NCBI GenBank assembly: GCA_021849505.1
Contig: JAJZSW010000021.1
Coordinates: 1 to 35,395, forward strand
From: Pseudomonadota bacterium
Lineage (GTDB): Bacteria; Pseudomonadota; Gammaproteobacteria; Burkholderiales; Rhodocyclaceae
Direction: 5' to 3'
DNA: 35,395 bases
Part shown: one piece after another, positions 1 to 9,208 of the stretch
Position numbering within the stretch: position 1 is the first letter of the stretch
Layout of the letters: every line of letters begins with the position of its first letter
Translations under genes and position numbers: made by a program
Notes under the pieces: model-generated
Seen by the model: only the letters and a program-made list of their open reading frames with translations
The model's database searches: none
Told to the model about the DNA's origin: nothing

Positions 1-126
1 CTCGCGCAGCACGTAGCAGACCGGCCGCGCCGGATCGACGCCGACGGACGTGTCCGGATAAATCCGCAGGCGCACCCACAGGTGCAGCAGGCGTCGCGCC
101 AGGTTCAAGATGCCGCCGGAAGCCAT
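1..126 (-). CDS. plsB: Glycerol-3-phosphate 1-O-acyltransferase PlsB, N-terminal fragment
   Basis: Only the first 42 codons lie in the window; the gene runs off the left edge. The ATG is at 126-124 and the frame is open to base 1. The peptide has a basic, leucine-rich start ([17 protein letters not shown]) followed by [14 protein letters not shown]. It matches the PlsB N-terminus, where a (L/V)G(L/V)D-x-(S/A)RP-x-x-YVL segment follows a hydrophobic helix. PlsB is the inner-membrane enzyme that acylates the sn-1 position of glycerol 3-phosphate, the first step of phospholipid synthesis. It is divergent from mutS, with 67 bp between the two start codons. The family call rests on a short stretch recognised from memory, so it is moderately sure. 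Confidence 0.65.
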   Translation of the reverse strand, partial: MASGGILNLARRLLHLWVRLRIYPDTSVGVDPARPVCYVLRE

Positions 127-139
127 GATTGGCCGCCAG

Positions 140-145
140 TATAAT
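140..145 (+). promoter_or_regulatory. Possible -10 element upstream of mutS
   Basis: A perfect TATAAT stands 48 bp before the chosen mutS start. No convincing -35 hexamer lies 16-18 bp upstream, because that stretch falls in the first codons of the divergent plsB. It is a candidate only. Confidence 0.3.
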
Positions 146-193
146 TCGCCGACCTTCACGAATGCCGCCCCGGCGCGTTTTCTTCCCCACCGC

Positions 194-2818
194 ATGAGCA
201 TAACTTCGCCGCCTTCCGCCGAGGAGCTTGCCCGCCATACGCCGATGATGCAGCAGTACCTGCGGCTCAAGGCGGCGCATCCGGACGTGCTGCTGTTCTA
301 CCGGATGGGGGATTTCTACGAGCTGTTCTATGCCGATGCCGAGCGCGCGGCGCGGCTGCTCGACATCACGCTGACGAAGCGCGGCCAGTCGGCCGGCCAG
401 CCGATTCCGATGGCCGGGGTGCCTTACCACGCCGCCGAGCAGTACCTCGCGCGGCTGGTCAGGCTCGGCGAGTCGGTGGCGATCTGCGAGCAGATCGGCG
501 ATCCGGCCACCAGCAAGGGGCCGGTCGAGCGGCAGGTCGTGCGCATCGTCACGCCCGGCACGCTGACCGACGCCGCGCTGCTCGACGAGCGCAGCGACAG
601 CCTGCTGCTGGCCATGGCGACGGAGCGCCAGCGCGTTGGACTGGCGTGGCTCAATCTCGCGAGCGGCGAACTGCGCCTGCTCGAAACCGCCGCGAGCGCC
701 CTGCCCGCGCAACTCACCCGCCTCAAGCCGGCCGAGATCCTGCTCGGCGAAAACGTCAATCCCGTGCTGCCCGAGCAAAAGTCGGTTCTGGTCAGACGGC
801 CCGACTGGCATTTCGACGCGGCCGGCGCGGAGCAGCTGCTGAGCGCGCATTTCGGCACGCGCGACCTCGCCGCCTTCATTCCCGACACGGAAGATGCCGC
901 GTTGGCGCTTGGCGCCGCCGGCGCATTGCTGCGCTACGCGCAGGCGACGCAGCTGCAGGCGCTCGCGCACGTCACCGGGCTGACGCTGGAGCGCGAATCG
1001 CAGTGGCTGCGGCTCGACGCCGCGACGCGGCGCAACCTCGAACTCACCGAGACGCTGCGCGGCGAGCCCGCGCCCACCCTGCTCTCGCTGCTCGACACTT
1101 GCGCGACGGCGGCCGGCACGCGCTGGCTGCGCCACTGCCTGCACCACCCGCTGACCGACCGCGCGCTGGCTGCGGCACGCCACGGCGCCATCGCGGAACT
1201 GCTCGGCGCAAACAACGACGGCCCGCTCGACCGGCTGACGCATGCGCTCAAAGGCAGCGCCGACGTCGAGCGCATCGGCAGCCGCATCGCGCTCAAGAGC
1301 GCGCGGCCGCGCGAACTGGCCGCGCTGCGCGACACGCTCAAGCAGCTGCCCGAAATCGCCGGGCTGCTAACCGGTTGCGCAGGGCTGCTGCACACCCTGC
1401 GCGACGACCTCGCCATCCCCGTCGACTGCCTCGACCGGCTGGAGCGCACGCTGGCGAGCGAGCCGCCCGCCCTGCTGCGCGACGGCGGCGCGATCGCCCC
1501 TGGCTTCGACGCCGGGCTCGACGAGCTGCGCGGCATCCAGAGCAACTGCGGGGCCTTCCTGATCGAGCTGGAGGCGCGCGAGAAAGAACGCACGCAGATC
1601 CCCAGCCTCAAGGTCGAATACAACAAGGTGCATGGCTTCTACATCGAGGTCACCCATGCCCACGCCGGCAAGGTGCCGGACGACTACCGCCGCCGCCAGA
1701 CGCTGAAGAACGCCGAGCGCTACATCACGCCCGAGCTCAAGGCCTTCGAGGACAAGGCGCTCTCCGCCAACGAGCGTGCGCTGGCGCTGGAAAAGCGCCT
1801 CTACGAAGAACTGCTGGAAGCGCTGACCGCGCACATCGCCGCGCTGCAGCGCATCGCCCGCGCACTGGCGCAGCTCGACGGCCTCTGCGCCTTCGCGACG
1901 GCGGCGCGGCGTTACGACTATTGCCGGCCGGAATTCGTCGAGCATCCCTGCCTCGAGATTCGCGGCGGACGCCATCCGGTGGTCGAGCGTCAGGTGGACT
2001 CATTCATCGCCAACGACCTCGATTTGAACCCGAACCGCCGCATGCTGATCGTCACCGGCCCGAACATGGGCGGCAAGTCGACCTACATGCGCCAGACCGC
2101 GCTGATCGTGCTGCTCGCCCACTGCGGCAGCTTCGTGCCGGCGGCGGCCTGCCGGCTCGGCCCGATCGACGCGATCCATACCCGCATCGGCGCCTCGGAC
2201 GACCTCGCTTCCGGCCGCTCGACCTTCATGGTCGAGATGACCGAGGCGGCGGCGATCCTCAACGGCGCGACCGACAAATCCCTCGTGCTGATGGACGAGA
2301 TCGGGCGCGGCACCTCGACCTTCGACGGCCTCGCGCTGGCCTTCGCGATCGCGCGCCACCTCGTCGAGAAGACGCGCGCCTGGACGCTGTTCGCGACGCA
2401 CTACTTCGAGCTCACCCAGCTCGCCGCGGACCACGCCGAATGCGCGAACGTGCATCTCGGCGCGGTCGAGCACGGCAAGACCGTGGTGTTCATGCACGCC
2501 GTCGAGCCGGGGCCGGCCTCGCAGTCCTACGGCATCCACGTCGCGGCGCTGGCCGGCATCCCGCCCGCGGTGCTGCGCGAGGCGAAGCGCCGCCTCGTCG
2601 AACTGGAGCAGCGCGCCGTCGCCGCCGCGCCGCAGCCCGATCTCTTCAGTGCCGTCCCCCTGTTGGCGCAGGCCGGCGATGCCGTCCTGCCAGCGCCGAC
2701 TTTCGAACCGGAAGAGCATCCGGCTATCGCGGCGCTGCAGACGCTCGACCCGGACGAGCTGAGTCCGCGCGAGGCGCTCGACCGGCTCTACGCGCTCAAG
2801 CGGCTGGCGGACGCCTAG
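194..2818 (+). CDS. mutS: DNA mismatch repair protein MutS
   Basis: MutS recognises mismatches and small loops and recruits MutL in methyl-independent or methyl-directed repair. The product is 874 aa (E. coli 853). The N-terminal mismatch-reading domain carries the Phe-x-Glu wedge as F41-Y42-E43 within GDFYELF. The clamp and lever domains fill the middle. The C-terminal ABC-type ATPase has Walker [10 protein letters not shown] at 622-630 and Walker B LVLMDE with D701-E702, followed by the signature GRGTSTFDG. The frame is open from an ATG at 110, but the family's N-terminus ([19 protein letters not shown]) fits the ATG at 194; no good Shine-Dalgarno marks either. Its last 23 bases overlap the end of the convergent antiporter gene. 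Confidence 0.97.
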   Translation: MSITSPPSAEELARHTPMMQQYLRLKAAHPDVLLFYRMGDFYELFYADAERAARLLDITLTKRGQSAGQPIPMAGVPYHAAEQYLARLVRLGESVAICEQIGDPATSKGPVERQVVRIVTPGTLTDAALLDERSDSLLLAMATERQRVGLAWLNLASGELRLLETAASALPAQLTRLKPAEILLGENVNPVLPEQKSVLVRRPDWHFDAAGAEQLLSAHFGTRDLAAFIPDTEDAALALGAAGALLRYAQATQLQALAHVTGLTLERESQWLRLDAATRRNLELTETLRGEPAPTLLSLLDTCATAAGTRWLRHCLHHPLTDRALAAARHGAIAELLGANNDGPLDRLTHALKGSADVERIGSRIALKSARPRELAALRDTLKQLPEIAGLLTGCAGLLHTLRDDLAIPVDCLDRLERTLASEPPALLRDGGAIAPGFDAGLDELRGIQSNCGAFLIELEAREKERTQIPSLKVEYNKVHGFYIEVTHAHAGKVPDDYRRRQTLKNAERYITPELKAFEDKALSANERALALEKRLYEELLEALTAHIAALQRIARALAQLDGLCAFATAARRYDYCRPEFVEHPCLEIRGGRHPVVERQVDSFIANDLDLNPNRRMLIVTGPNMGGKSTYMRQTALIVLLAHCGSFVPAAACRLGPIDAIHTRIGASDDLASGRSTFMVEMTEAAAILNGATDKSLVLMDEIGRGTSTFDGLALAFAIARHLVEKTRAWTLFATHYFELTQLAADHAECANVHLGAVEHGKTVVFMHAVEPGPASQSYGIHVAALAGIPPAVLREAKRRLVELEQRAVAAAPQPDLFSAVPLLAQAGDAVLPAPTFEPEEHPAIAALQTLDPDELSPREALDRLYALKRLADA

Positions 2819-4037
2819 CCTCGTCCCACTTGTCGCGGTAGGCCTCCAGCCGCGCCTTCGGCAGCGCCTTGCCGACCAGCCATGGCGTGATCAGCGTCGT
2901 CACCACGCCCATCAGCACCAGCGTCGAGAACATGTGCGGACCGATGAAGCCACGCTCGTAGGCGATGCTGGCGACCACGAGCTCCATGACCCCCCGCCCG
3001 TTCAGCATGCCGCCGAGCGCCAGGGATTCGCGCCTGTCCATCTTGAGCAGGCGCCCGCCCCACCAGCCAGCGAGGATCTTGGAAAAGATCGATACGAGCA
3101 ACACCGCCGCGACGAAGCCCCAGTCCTGAATCGCGTCAAAGTCGAACTTGAGGCCGAGATAGGCGAAGAACACCGGCGCCAGGAAGCCGCCCGTCACGGA
3201 ATCGAGCGTGAGCTTGAGTTCGTTGTAACGCGATGCGAGGAAATGGCGCTTGTCGAGCAGTAAGGCGCCAAAAAAAGCGCCGATGACGAAATGGAAACCC
3301 AGCACCTCGCTGACCGAGCCGAACGCCAACACGAACAGCAGGACGATGCCGAACAGCGCCTCCGGACCGAGCCAGCGCACCAGCCGTTCCGGGATCACCT
3401 GGACGGTATAACCTCTCTTCTCCAGCATCGCCAGGCCGCGGTTGAGCATGATCACGAGGGCGGCGAGCGCCAGGAGTTTCGCCAGCGCGGTGCCCGTCGA
3501 CACGCCCACCGCCGCGAAGCTCGGCTGCGGCGGCAGGACGAGCACGACGCCCAGCACGAGCATCGCCGCGACATCGTTGATGATCGCGGTGGAGATCGCA
3601 TAACGTCCGATCGGCGTGTTCAGCAAACCCAGGTTGTCGAGAATCTTCGCCGCCACCGGCAGCGCGGTAATCGAGATGCACAGCCCGAGGAATACCGTGC
3701 GCATCGCATCGAGTTCGAACCAGAGCGCGACGGCAACGCCGGCGAAGAACGGTATGAAAAAACTGAGCAGGGCGACGCGCAAACCGGCCCCTTTCATCGC
3801 GCCAAGGACCTCCTCGAAGCGCATTTCGAGTCCGGCGGCCAGGATCACCAGGAACACAGCCAGCTCCGATATCCCGGTGAGCGATGGCGTTGGCTGGACA
3901 ACATCCAGAACGGCGGGTCCCAGCAAGATGCCGCCGAGCATCTCGCCGATCACGGCAGGCTGATTCAGGCGCGCGAAAACCTGCCCGAGAAGACGCGCCA
4001 CGATGATCAGGATCAGCAGACTGGACAGCAGGGACAT
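2796..4037 (-). CDS. Monovalent cation:proton antiporter, CPA2 (KefB/NapA-like) family
   Basis: This is a 413-aa inner-membrane protein made almost wholly of hydrophobic segments, with the CPA2 landmarks [11 protein letters not shown] (31-41) and [15 protein letters not shown] (58-72). The ion-binding helix reads [12 protein letters not shown], giving Asn154-Asp155 where electrogenic CPA2 members usually have Asp-Asp and electroneutral ones Asn-Asp. There is no C-terminal TrkA-N/RCK domain, so it is the short transporter form rather than full-length KefB/KefC. It presumably exchanges Na+ or K+ for protons across the inner membrane; the ion cannot be read from sequence. It is convergent with mutS (23-bp overlap) and divergent from the first PhnD-like gene. 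No clear ribosome site precedes the ATG. Confidence 0.85.
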   Translation of the reverse strand: MSLLSSLLILIIVARLLGQVFARLNQPAVIGEMLGGILLGPAVLDVVQPTPSLTGISELAVFLVILAAGLEMRFEEVLGAMKGAGLRVALLSFFIPFFAGVAVALWFELDAMRTVFLGLCISITALPVAAKILDNLGLLNTPIGRYAISTAIINDVAAMLVLGVVLVLPPQPSFAAVGVSTGTALAKLLALAALVIMLNRGLAMLEKRGYTVQVIPERLVRWLGPEALFGIVLLFVLAFGSVSEVLGFHFVIGAFFGALLLDKRHFLASRYNELKLTLDSVTGGFLAPVFFAYLGLKFDFDAIQDWGFVAAVLLVSIFSKILAGWWGGRLLKMDRRESLALGGMLNGRGVMELVVASIAYERGFIGPHMFSTLVLMGVVTTLITPWLVGKALPKARLEAYRDKWDEARRPPAA

Positions 4038-4058
4038 AGGCGGCCAATTCTAGCCGAG

Positions 4059-4087
4059 GCGACAAGTGTCCCCGACCTGATTACAAT
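4059..4087 (+). promoter_or_regulatory. Predicted sigma-70 promoter for the first PhnD-like gene
   Basis: GCGACA (4059-4064, four of six matches to the -35) is followed after 17 bp by TACAAT (4082-4087). It lies in the 104-bp divergent spacer to the antiporter gene, 54 bp before the ATG. The same GTTACAAT/ATTACAAT word recurs before the second paralogue. Confidence 0.45.
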
Positions 4088-4141
4088 AGCATCGACGGTC
4101 ACCAAGAACCGCACCGTAAACACGGACGCAAGGGGAATGTC

Positions 4142-4969
4142 ATGAGGAAGTTCTTCTGCACGCTGTTGTTTGCCTGCTGGCTGCTGCCCTGCTGGATGGG
4201 CATTGTGCACGCCGCGAACGAACTGGTCTTTGGCGTATATCCCTACCTTTCATCGAGCCAGATTGTCGAGCAGTTCTCCCCGCTCGGCGACCACCTGGCG
4301 CAGGCCCTCGGCAGGCCGGTAAGCCTGCGTTCCGCCCCGGACTTCGAAAGATTCATCGAGCGCACCCGGGCGGAGGAATACGACATCGTCTTTACCGCGC
4401 CGCACATGGGTCGCCTCGCCGAAAAACGCAATGGTTACCAGCCGCTCGCCCAGACCGGCTACGCGATCGTGGTTGTGGTCCTGGCACGCAAGGACGGCCC
4501 CATCAAGAAACTCACCGATCTCAAGGGGCACACGCTGGCCACCGGTGCCAAGCTGTCGATGAGCTACCAGATGGTCGATCGCGAACTGGAGAAACATGGT
4601 CTGACGATCGGCCGGGACGTCAGGTTCGTCAATACCGCGAGCTTTTCCAACGTGCTCGAAGCCCTCGTGCGCAATGAAGCCGATGCCGGCGCGACTGGCA
4701 CCCTGCTGTGGGACAAGACGTCCCCGGACAAACACCAGGTCCTGCACGCCGTCTGGCGCTCGCAACCCGTGCCCGGCTTCCTCGTGCTGGCCCACCCGCG
4801 CATCGGCGCGGCGGCAATCGAGCGCCTGAAGCAGGCCCTCCTCGGCTTCGGCAAGACACCGGCGGGCAAGACCTATTTCGAGAAGACCCAACAACTCGAC
4901 TTCCGCCCGATCGACGCGGCCACACTGAAACGCATCGACCCCTACACCGCCGTGTTCGACAACCCCTGA
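4142..4969 (+). CDS. PhnD-like periplasmic substrate-binding protein, copy 1
   Basis: The product is 275 aa with a signal peptide ending near VHA-ANE at residue 24. The mature part starts NELVFGVYPYL and has the PhnD/phosphate-phosphonate binding-protein layout: an early F-(G)-x-P strand, LRSAPDFERF, EYDIVFTAPHMG in the first lobe, and a hinge region with DLKG and SMSYQ. An AAGGGGA ribosome site precedes the ATG. Family members bind phosphonate, phosphite or other small ligands for ABC import. No permease or ATPase gene is nearby; instead there is a paralogue and a GGDEF-EAL gene downstream, which suggests a sensor role. That role is inference. The ligand is not predictable here. Confidence 0.85.
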   Translation: MRKFFCTLLFACWLLPCWMGIVHAANELVFGVYPYLSSSQIVEQFSPLGDHLAQALGRPVSLRSAPDFERFIERTRAEEYDIVFTAPHMGRLAEKRNGYQPLAQTGYAIVVVVLARKDGPIKKLTDLKGHTLATGAKLSMSYQMVDRELEKHGLTIGRDVRFVNTASFSNVLEALVRNEADAGATGTLLWDKTSPDKHQVLHAVWRSQPVPGFLVLAHPRIGAAAIERLKQALLGFGKTPAGKTYFEKTQQLDFRPIDAATLKRIDPYTAVFDNP

Positions 4970-5040
4970 TCGGTCGCCGAAGCCTTCCGGCTAACGGACG
5001 AGGCAGGCAGGAATTAACGGGCGTTTTCGCGACATGCCGT

Positions 5041-5046
5041 TACAAT
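5041..5046 (+). promoter_or_regulatory. -10-like TACAAT before the second PhnD-like gene
   Basis: GTTACAAT is shared in sequence and rough position (about 50 bp before the ATG) with the promoter of copy 1, as expected if the duplication included its control region. No clear -35 was found at 16-18 bp spacing. The 124-bp gap between the two paralogues holds nothing else I can name. Confidence 0.3.
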
Positions 5047-5093
5047 CGTTCAGGATGGCCGTCGATAACCACCCTCGAACGACAAGAGGAACC

Positions 5094-5918
5094 ATGACGA
5101 AGTCCTGCCTCAAACTGCTGTTCGCCTGCTGGCTACTGCCCTGCTGGACCGGCATGGTCCACGCCGCGAATGAACTGGTGTTCGGCATATACCCCCTGCT
5201 CTCGCCCAGTCAAACCGTCGAGCGGTTCGCCCCGCTCGAGGAACACCTGAGCAAGGCCATCGGCGTTCCAGTCACGCTGCGCTCGGCACCCGACTTCGCC
5301 AAGTTCATCGACCGCACGCGCGCAGGCGAATACGACATCATCTTCACCGCTCCCCATATGGGACGACTCGCGGAAAAACGGGACGGCTACCGGCGCATCG
5401 TCATGACGGGCGATGTCACCGTCGTCACCCTGGCACGCAAGGACGGTCCGGTGCAAGCGCTGGCCGACCTGAAGGGCCGTACGCTGGCGGTCGGTTCCAG
5501 GCTGTCGATGAGCTACCAGATCGTCAATCATGCCCTTCGCAAGCACGGCCTGGCCATCGAGCGCGACGTCAGGTTCATCGATCCGGCCAGTTTCTCCAAC
5601 GTTATCGAGGCAATCATGCGCGGCGAGGCCGATGCCGGGGCCACCATCAGCCAGCTGTGGGATGCCGCGACGCCCGAGCAACGCGAGGCCCTGCGGGAGA
5701 TCTACCGGGAGGAGCCGACGCCCGGCTTCCTGATTCTTGCCCACTCCCGTCTTCCCTCCGGGATCCTCAAAAAACTCAAACTGGCGTTCCTCGATTTCAA
5801 GAACACCGAGGCCGGCAAGGCTTACTTCAAGAAAACCCAGCAGGTCGATTTCCGGCCGCTCGACGCCGAAACCATGAAACGCATCGATCCCTACAGCGCC
5901 GTGTTCGACAACCCCTGA
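5094..5918 (+). CDS. PhnD-like periplasmic substrate-binding protein, copy 2
   Basis: This is a 274-aa paralogue of the preceding gene. The two align end to end with a one-residue gap, and by eye well over half the residues are identical. The shared parts include the signal segment LFACWLLPCW, the TAPHMGRLAEKR motif, LSMSYQ and the C-terminal RIDPY-x-AVFDNP. The signal peptide should be cut after VHA (residue 24). The start at 5094 has AGAGGA just upstream; an in-frame ATG at 5034 would add a non-signal extension and was rejected. It ends 10 bp before the GGDEF-EAL gene, so the two are probably cotranscribed and may form a binding-protein/receptor pair. Confidence 0.85.
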   Translation: MTKSCLKLLFACWLLPCWTGMVHAANELVFGIYPLLSPSQTVERFAPLEEHLSKAIGVPVTLRSAPDFAKFIDRTRAGEYDIIFTAPHMGRLAEKRDGYRRIVMTGDVTVVTLARKDGPVQALADLKGRTLAVGSRLSMSYQIVNHALRKHGLAIERDVRFIDPASFSNVIEAIMRGEADAGATISQLWDAATPEQREALREIYREEPTPGFLILAHSRLPSGILKKLKLAFLDFKNTEAGKAYFKKTQQVDFRPLDAETMKRIDPYSAVFDNP

Positions 5919-5928
5919 CCCGTACCCT

Positions 5929-7986
5929 ATGCCCGTCAATCCCTCCGCGGCGATTCCCTGGCACCGGTCGATCCGCTTCCGGCTGGCCGCCGCCGCCATC
6001 GTCGTCCAGATCCTGATGCTCGGCCTGCTGCTCGCCAACAGCTACCGGCTGGTCACCGAGGCGCTCGAAACCCAGACCCGGGTACGCCTCGACGCGCTGA
6101 CGCCACTGCTCGACGCCGCACTGGCCGGCCGGGTTTTCCAGCGCGACCACAGCGAGATCGCGGCAATCCTGCACCAACTGGTCGGCGAACGCCCGACCGA
6201 TCTGAAATACATCGTCGTTTTCGACCCGCGGGGTGAAGTCCTCGGCGCGGCCGGCAGCGTCCCCTCCGAGCCACGCAAAGACCTCGACGTGCTGGCGACG
6301 CTCGCCGACCTCACCTACGACACGCAAATCCAGCTCACCCTGCCGGGCAACCTGCAGGTCGGCACGGTGCAATTCGGTCTCTCGCTGGCCGAACTCGCCT
6401 CGCTGCGCGGCAACGTGCTGAGACAAAGCCTCGTCATCGTCGGCATGGCAATCGTGCTTTCCATGCTGCTGCTGATTTCCATCGGTTACCTGCTCACGCG
6501 CAACATCGCCAGCCTGGTGGCCGCCACGCATCGCGTCACGCAGGGCGACTTTTCCACTTCGATCGCCATCCAGGGCAAGGACGAAATCGGCGCGCTGGCC
6601 GACAACTTCAACCAGATGGCAGCTGCGCTCGCCCGGGATGTCGCCGACCGCAACCGTTACGAGCATGAACTGGAGTTCCTGGCGCACCACGATCCGCTGA
6701 CCCAGCTGCCCAACCGCGTACTCCTCGCCGACCGCCTGCAGCAGGCGATCGCCCAGACGCAGCGGGCGGAGTGCCTGCTGGCGATCGCCTACCTCGACCT
6801 CGACGGCTTCAAGGAGATCAACGACAGTCACGACCACAAGACGGGCGATCAACTGCTGGTGATGGTGGCGCAACGCCTCAAGGAACACATCCGCGCCGCC
6901 GATACCGTCTGCCGCCTGGGCGGCGACGAGTTCGTGCTCCTCCTCGGCGACCTCAACGAGATCGGGGAATGCATCCGCACCATCGAGCGCCTGCTCGGCG
7001 CGCTGGCCATGCCCTACCCGCTCGCTCCGCAGCCGCTCCTCATCACTGCCAGCATCGGCCTGACGATCTACCCTTTCGATGATGCCGATGCCGATACCCT
7101 GATGCGCCATGCCGACCAGGCGATGTACATCGCCAAGCAGAGCGGCCGCAATCGCTACCATCTCTTCGATGCCGAGCAGGACCGTCAGGTACAGGCACGG
7201 CACAGCAACCTGGCCCGCCTCGAAGCCGCCCTGCGCGACAACGAGTTCGTGCTCCACTACCAGCCCAAGGTGGACATGCGCAGCGGCAAGGTGGTCGGTG
7301 CCGAGGCCCTGATCCGCTGGCAGCATCCGGAGGAAGGCCTGCTGCCGCCGAGCCGCTTCCTGGCGGAGATAGAGAACAGCGATCTCGCCATCCCGCTGGG
7401 CGAATGGGTGATCGCCACGGCCCTGGCCCAGATGGCACGCTGGCAGGCGGCCGGACTCAAGCTTGCGATCAGCGTCAATATCTCCCCGCGCCACCTGCAA
7501 GTGCGGAACTTTCCGGAGCGTCTGGGCGAACTGCTGCACCAGCATGCCCACCTGCCGCCCGCCTCGCTCGAACTGGAAGTGGTCGAATCGGCCGCCCTCG
7601 AGGACGTGGTGCGCGTCGCGGAAATCATCGATGCCTGCCACGCGCTGGGGGTCGGCTTCGCGCTGGACGACTTCGGCACCGGCTACTCGTCGCTCTCCTA
7701 CTTCAAGCGCCTGCGCATCGATGTGCTCAAGATCGACCAGAGCTTCGTGCGCGACCTGCTGACCGACGACGAGGATCATGCCATCGTCGAAGGCGTGATC
7801 AGCCTGACGCGCACCTTCAAGCGGCAGGTGATCGCGGAAGGGGTCGAAAGCGCCGAGATCGGGGTCGCCCTGCTCCAACTCGGCTGCTCGCTCGCGCAGG
7901 GCTACGGCATCGCCAGGCCGATGCCGGCGGCCGACCTGCCCCACTGGATCGCCCACTGGCAACCCTACCCGCAGTGGCGCAGCTAG
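5929..7986 (+). CDS. Membrane GGDEF-EAL protein with periplasmic sensor and HAMP domain
   Basis: The product is 685 aa. TM1 is about 16-38, followed by a periplasmic region of about 125 residues, TM2 (about 166-190) and a HAMP linker (190-243). The GGDEF domain (about 250-415) has intact GGDEF at 331-335 and the inhibitory I-site RxxD at 322-325, exactly five residues before it. The EAL domain (about 430-675) has E459-A460-L461, N517, DDFGTG (580-585), K601 and E637, so both catalytic centres look competent. It should make and/or degrade cyclic di-GMP at the inner membrane under control of a periplasmic signal. The gene lies 10 bp after a PhnD-like gene, recalling the NspS-MbaA pair of Vibrio cholerae, in which a binding protein controls a GGDEF-EAL receptor. 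The output direction cannot be judged from sequence. Confidence 0.92.
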   Translation: MPVNPSAAIPWHRSIRFRLAAAAIVVQILMLGLLLANSYRLVTEALETQTRVRLDALTPLLDAALAGRVFQRDHSEIAAILHQLVGERPTDLKYIVVFDPRGEVLGAAGSVPSEPRKDLDVLATLADLTYDTQIQLTLPGNLQVGTVQFGLSLAELASLRGNVLRQSLVIVGMAIVLSMLLLISIGYLLTRNIASLVAATHRVTQGDFSTSIAIQGKDEIGALADNFNQMAAALARDVADRNRYEHELEFLAHHDPLTQLPNRVLLADRLQQAIAQTQRAECLLAIAYLDLDGFKEINDSHDHKTGDQLLVMVAQRLKEHIRAADTVCRLGGDEFVLLLGDLNEIGECIRTIERLLGALAMPYPLAPQPLLITASIGLTIYPFDDADADTLMRHADQAMYIAKQSGRNRYHLFDAEQDRQVQARHSNLARLEAALRDNEFVLHYQPKVDMRSGKVVGAEALIRWQHPEEGLLPPSRFLAEIENSDLAIPLGEWVIATALAQMARWQAAGLKLAISVNISPRHLQVRNFPERLGELLHQHAHLPPASLELEVVESAALEDVVRVAEIIDACHALGVGFALDDFGTGYSSLSYFKRLRIDVLKIDQSFVRDLLTDDEDHAIVEGVISLTRTFKRQVIAEGVESAEIGVALLQLGCSLAQGYGIARPMPAADLPHWIAHWQPYPQWRS

Positions 7987-8011
7987 AAAGTCGGCGCTGG
8001 CGGGACGGCAC
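7986..8011 (-). repeat. Dispersed 26-bp repeat, copy A (3' flank of zapE)
   Basis: Read on the minus strand this is GTGCCGTCCCGCC followed by AGCGCCGACTTTC. It fills the whole 24-bp gap between the convergent GGDEF-EAL and zapE genes. Near-identical copies lie at 17143-17168, 31440-31465 and 34738-34763, always in the sense of the neighbouring or host gene. An adjoining CGGCAC/GTGCCG hairpin (8006-8021) has no T-run on either side, so it is at best a weak terminator. Confidence 0.7.
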
Positions 8012-9144
8012 TACGGTGCCGGCGCATGCGTCTCGTAGCGCCGGTGGGCGCTGGCCAAGTAGTCGTGCGAGCGCATTTCGACCAGCCGCGACACGGTGCG
8101 CGCAAACTCCGTCGCCTGCGGACCGTTGACGTAGAGTTCCTCGGCCGGTACCGCCGCGGCAATCACCAGCTTGACGCGATGGTCGTAGCAGACATCGACC
8201 AGCCAGGTGAAGCGGCGCGCCTCGTTGGCCATCTCCGGCCCCATGCGCGGCACGCCGGAAACGATGAACGTGTGGAAGCGGTGTGCGAGGTCGAGATAGT
8301 CGTTCTGCGAGCGCGGGCCGCCGCACAGCGCCGCGAAGTCGAACCAGGCGACCCCCGGGGCTCGATGGACGACCGCAATCTCCCGGCCGAGCACCGCCAG
8401 CGGGCGCCCATGGCCCGCGCCATGCACCAGCTGCGCGAAGGTGCGCATCAGCAGGGTTTCCGGATCGCCGTCCGCGGGCAGCAGGTAGACCGGCGCCTGC
8501 TCGAGCGCGCGCAGCCGGTAATCGATGCCGGCATCGATCCTGATGACATCGAGTTTGTCGTTCAATAGCGCAATGGTCGGCAGCAGGCGTTCGCGCTGCA
8601 GGCCGTCGGGATAGAGGCCGGCGGGCGGATAGTTGGAGGTGATGCAGAACACCACGCCCGCGTCGAACAGCGCCTGCATCAGGCGCGCGAGGATCATCGC
8701 GTCGGCGATGTCGGACACGTGGAATTCGTCGAAGCACATCAGGCGCGTTTCCTGGGCGACCTGCCCGGCGACCTTCGCCAGCGGATCCTGTTCGTGTTTC
8801 ATCCGCTTCAGGCGTTCGTGGATCTCGCGCATGAAGGCGTGGAAATGCACGCGCCGCTTGCGCCGGTAAGGCAGCGCATCGAAGAAGCAATCCATCAGGA
8901 AGCTCTTGCCGCGGCCGACGCCACCCCAGAACCAGACGCCCTTCGGCAGCTCGGGATGCACCAGCAGCTTGCGCAGCCGGGTGCGCCGGGCCACCTTGAA
9001 GGCGATCAGCTCGTCATGGAAGCGCTGGAGGCGCGCGGCCGCCGCCTGTTGCGCCGGGTCGGCCTCGATGCCGCGCGCAGCGAGAGCGGCGTCGAAAGCC
9101 CGGATCATGCCGTCCCGGTGAGCTTCGAGCATTTTATTCATCAT
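8011..9144 (-). CDS. zapE: Cell division protein ZapE (AFG1-family ATPase)
   Basis: The product is 377 aa, the usual length for ZapE/YhcM. It is a P-loop ATPase with Walker A GGVGRGKS (74-81) after the family signature PKGVWFWG, and Walker B LMCFDEF with D139-E140, followed by VSDIADAMIL. SNYPP and the C-terminal YLDLAHRFH and FARTVSRLVEM segments also fit AFG1/ZapE. ZapE is a peripheral ATPase that acts at the Z-ring during late division, and mitochondrial AFG1 relatives act in protein quality control. It is last in the minus-strand run, 64 bp after korB. In many betaproteobacteria it directly follows lpdA, so the Kor genes appear to separate them here (recalled synteny). Confidence 0.93.
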   Translation of the reverse strand: MMNKMLEAHRDGMIRAFDAALAARGIEADPAQQAAAARLQRFHDELIAFKVARRTRLRKLLVHPELPKGVWFWGGVGRGKSFLMDCFFDALPYRRKRRVHFHAFMREIHERLKRMKHEQDPLAKVAGQVAQETRLMCFDEFHVSDIADAMILARLMQALFDAGVVFCITSNYPPAGLYPDGLQRERLLPTIALLNDKLDVIRIDAGIDYRLRALEQAPVYLLPADGDPETLLMRTFAQLVHGAGHGRPLAVLGREIAVVHRAPGVAWFDFAALCGGPRSQNDYLDLAHRFHTFIVSGVPRMGPEMANEARRFTWLVDVCYDHRVKLVIAAAVPAEELYVNGPQATEFARTVSRLVEMRSHDYLASAHRRYETHAPAP

Positions 9145-9208
9145 TGCTTGGCCTGGCTCGCGGCGAGCGCCGCCACACCGAGGCGGGACGACCGTCCGCT
9201 ATCCGGAT

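Noticed and set aside
110-193. Upstream ATG at 110 for mutS
   Set aside because: It would overlap the divergent plsB start and the TATAAT element and adds residues not seen in the family.
646-2841. Long open frame of about 730 codons on the plus strand in another frame of mutS
   Set aside because: Arg/Ala/Pro-rich translation without motifs; the known mutS frame explains the region. GC-rich codon use leaves stop-free shadow frames.
5827-7962. Long minus-strand open frame opposite the GGDEF-EAL gene
   Set aside because: It is the antisense of a gene with intact catalytic motifs, and its translation shows no recognisable domain.
9155-9185. Possible fifth copy of the dispersed repeat after korB
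   Set aside because: Only a nine-base core (CGTCCCGCC on the minus strand) is shared; the rest does not match.
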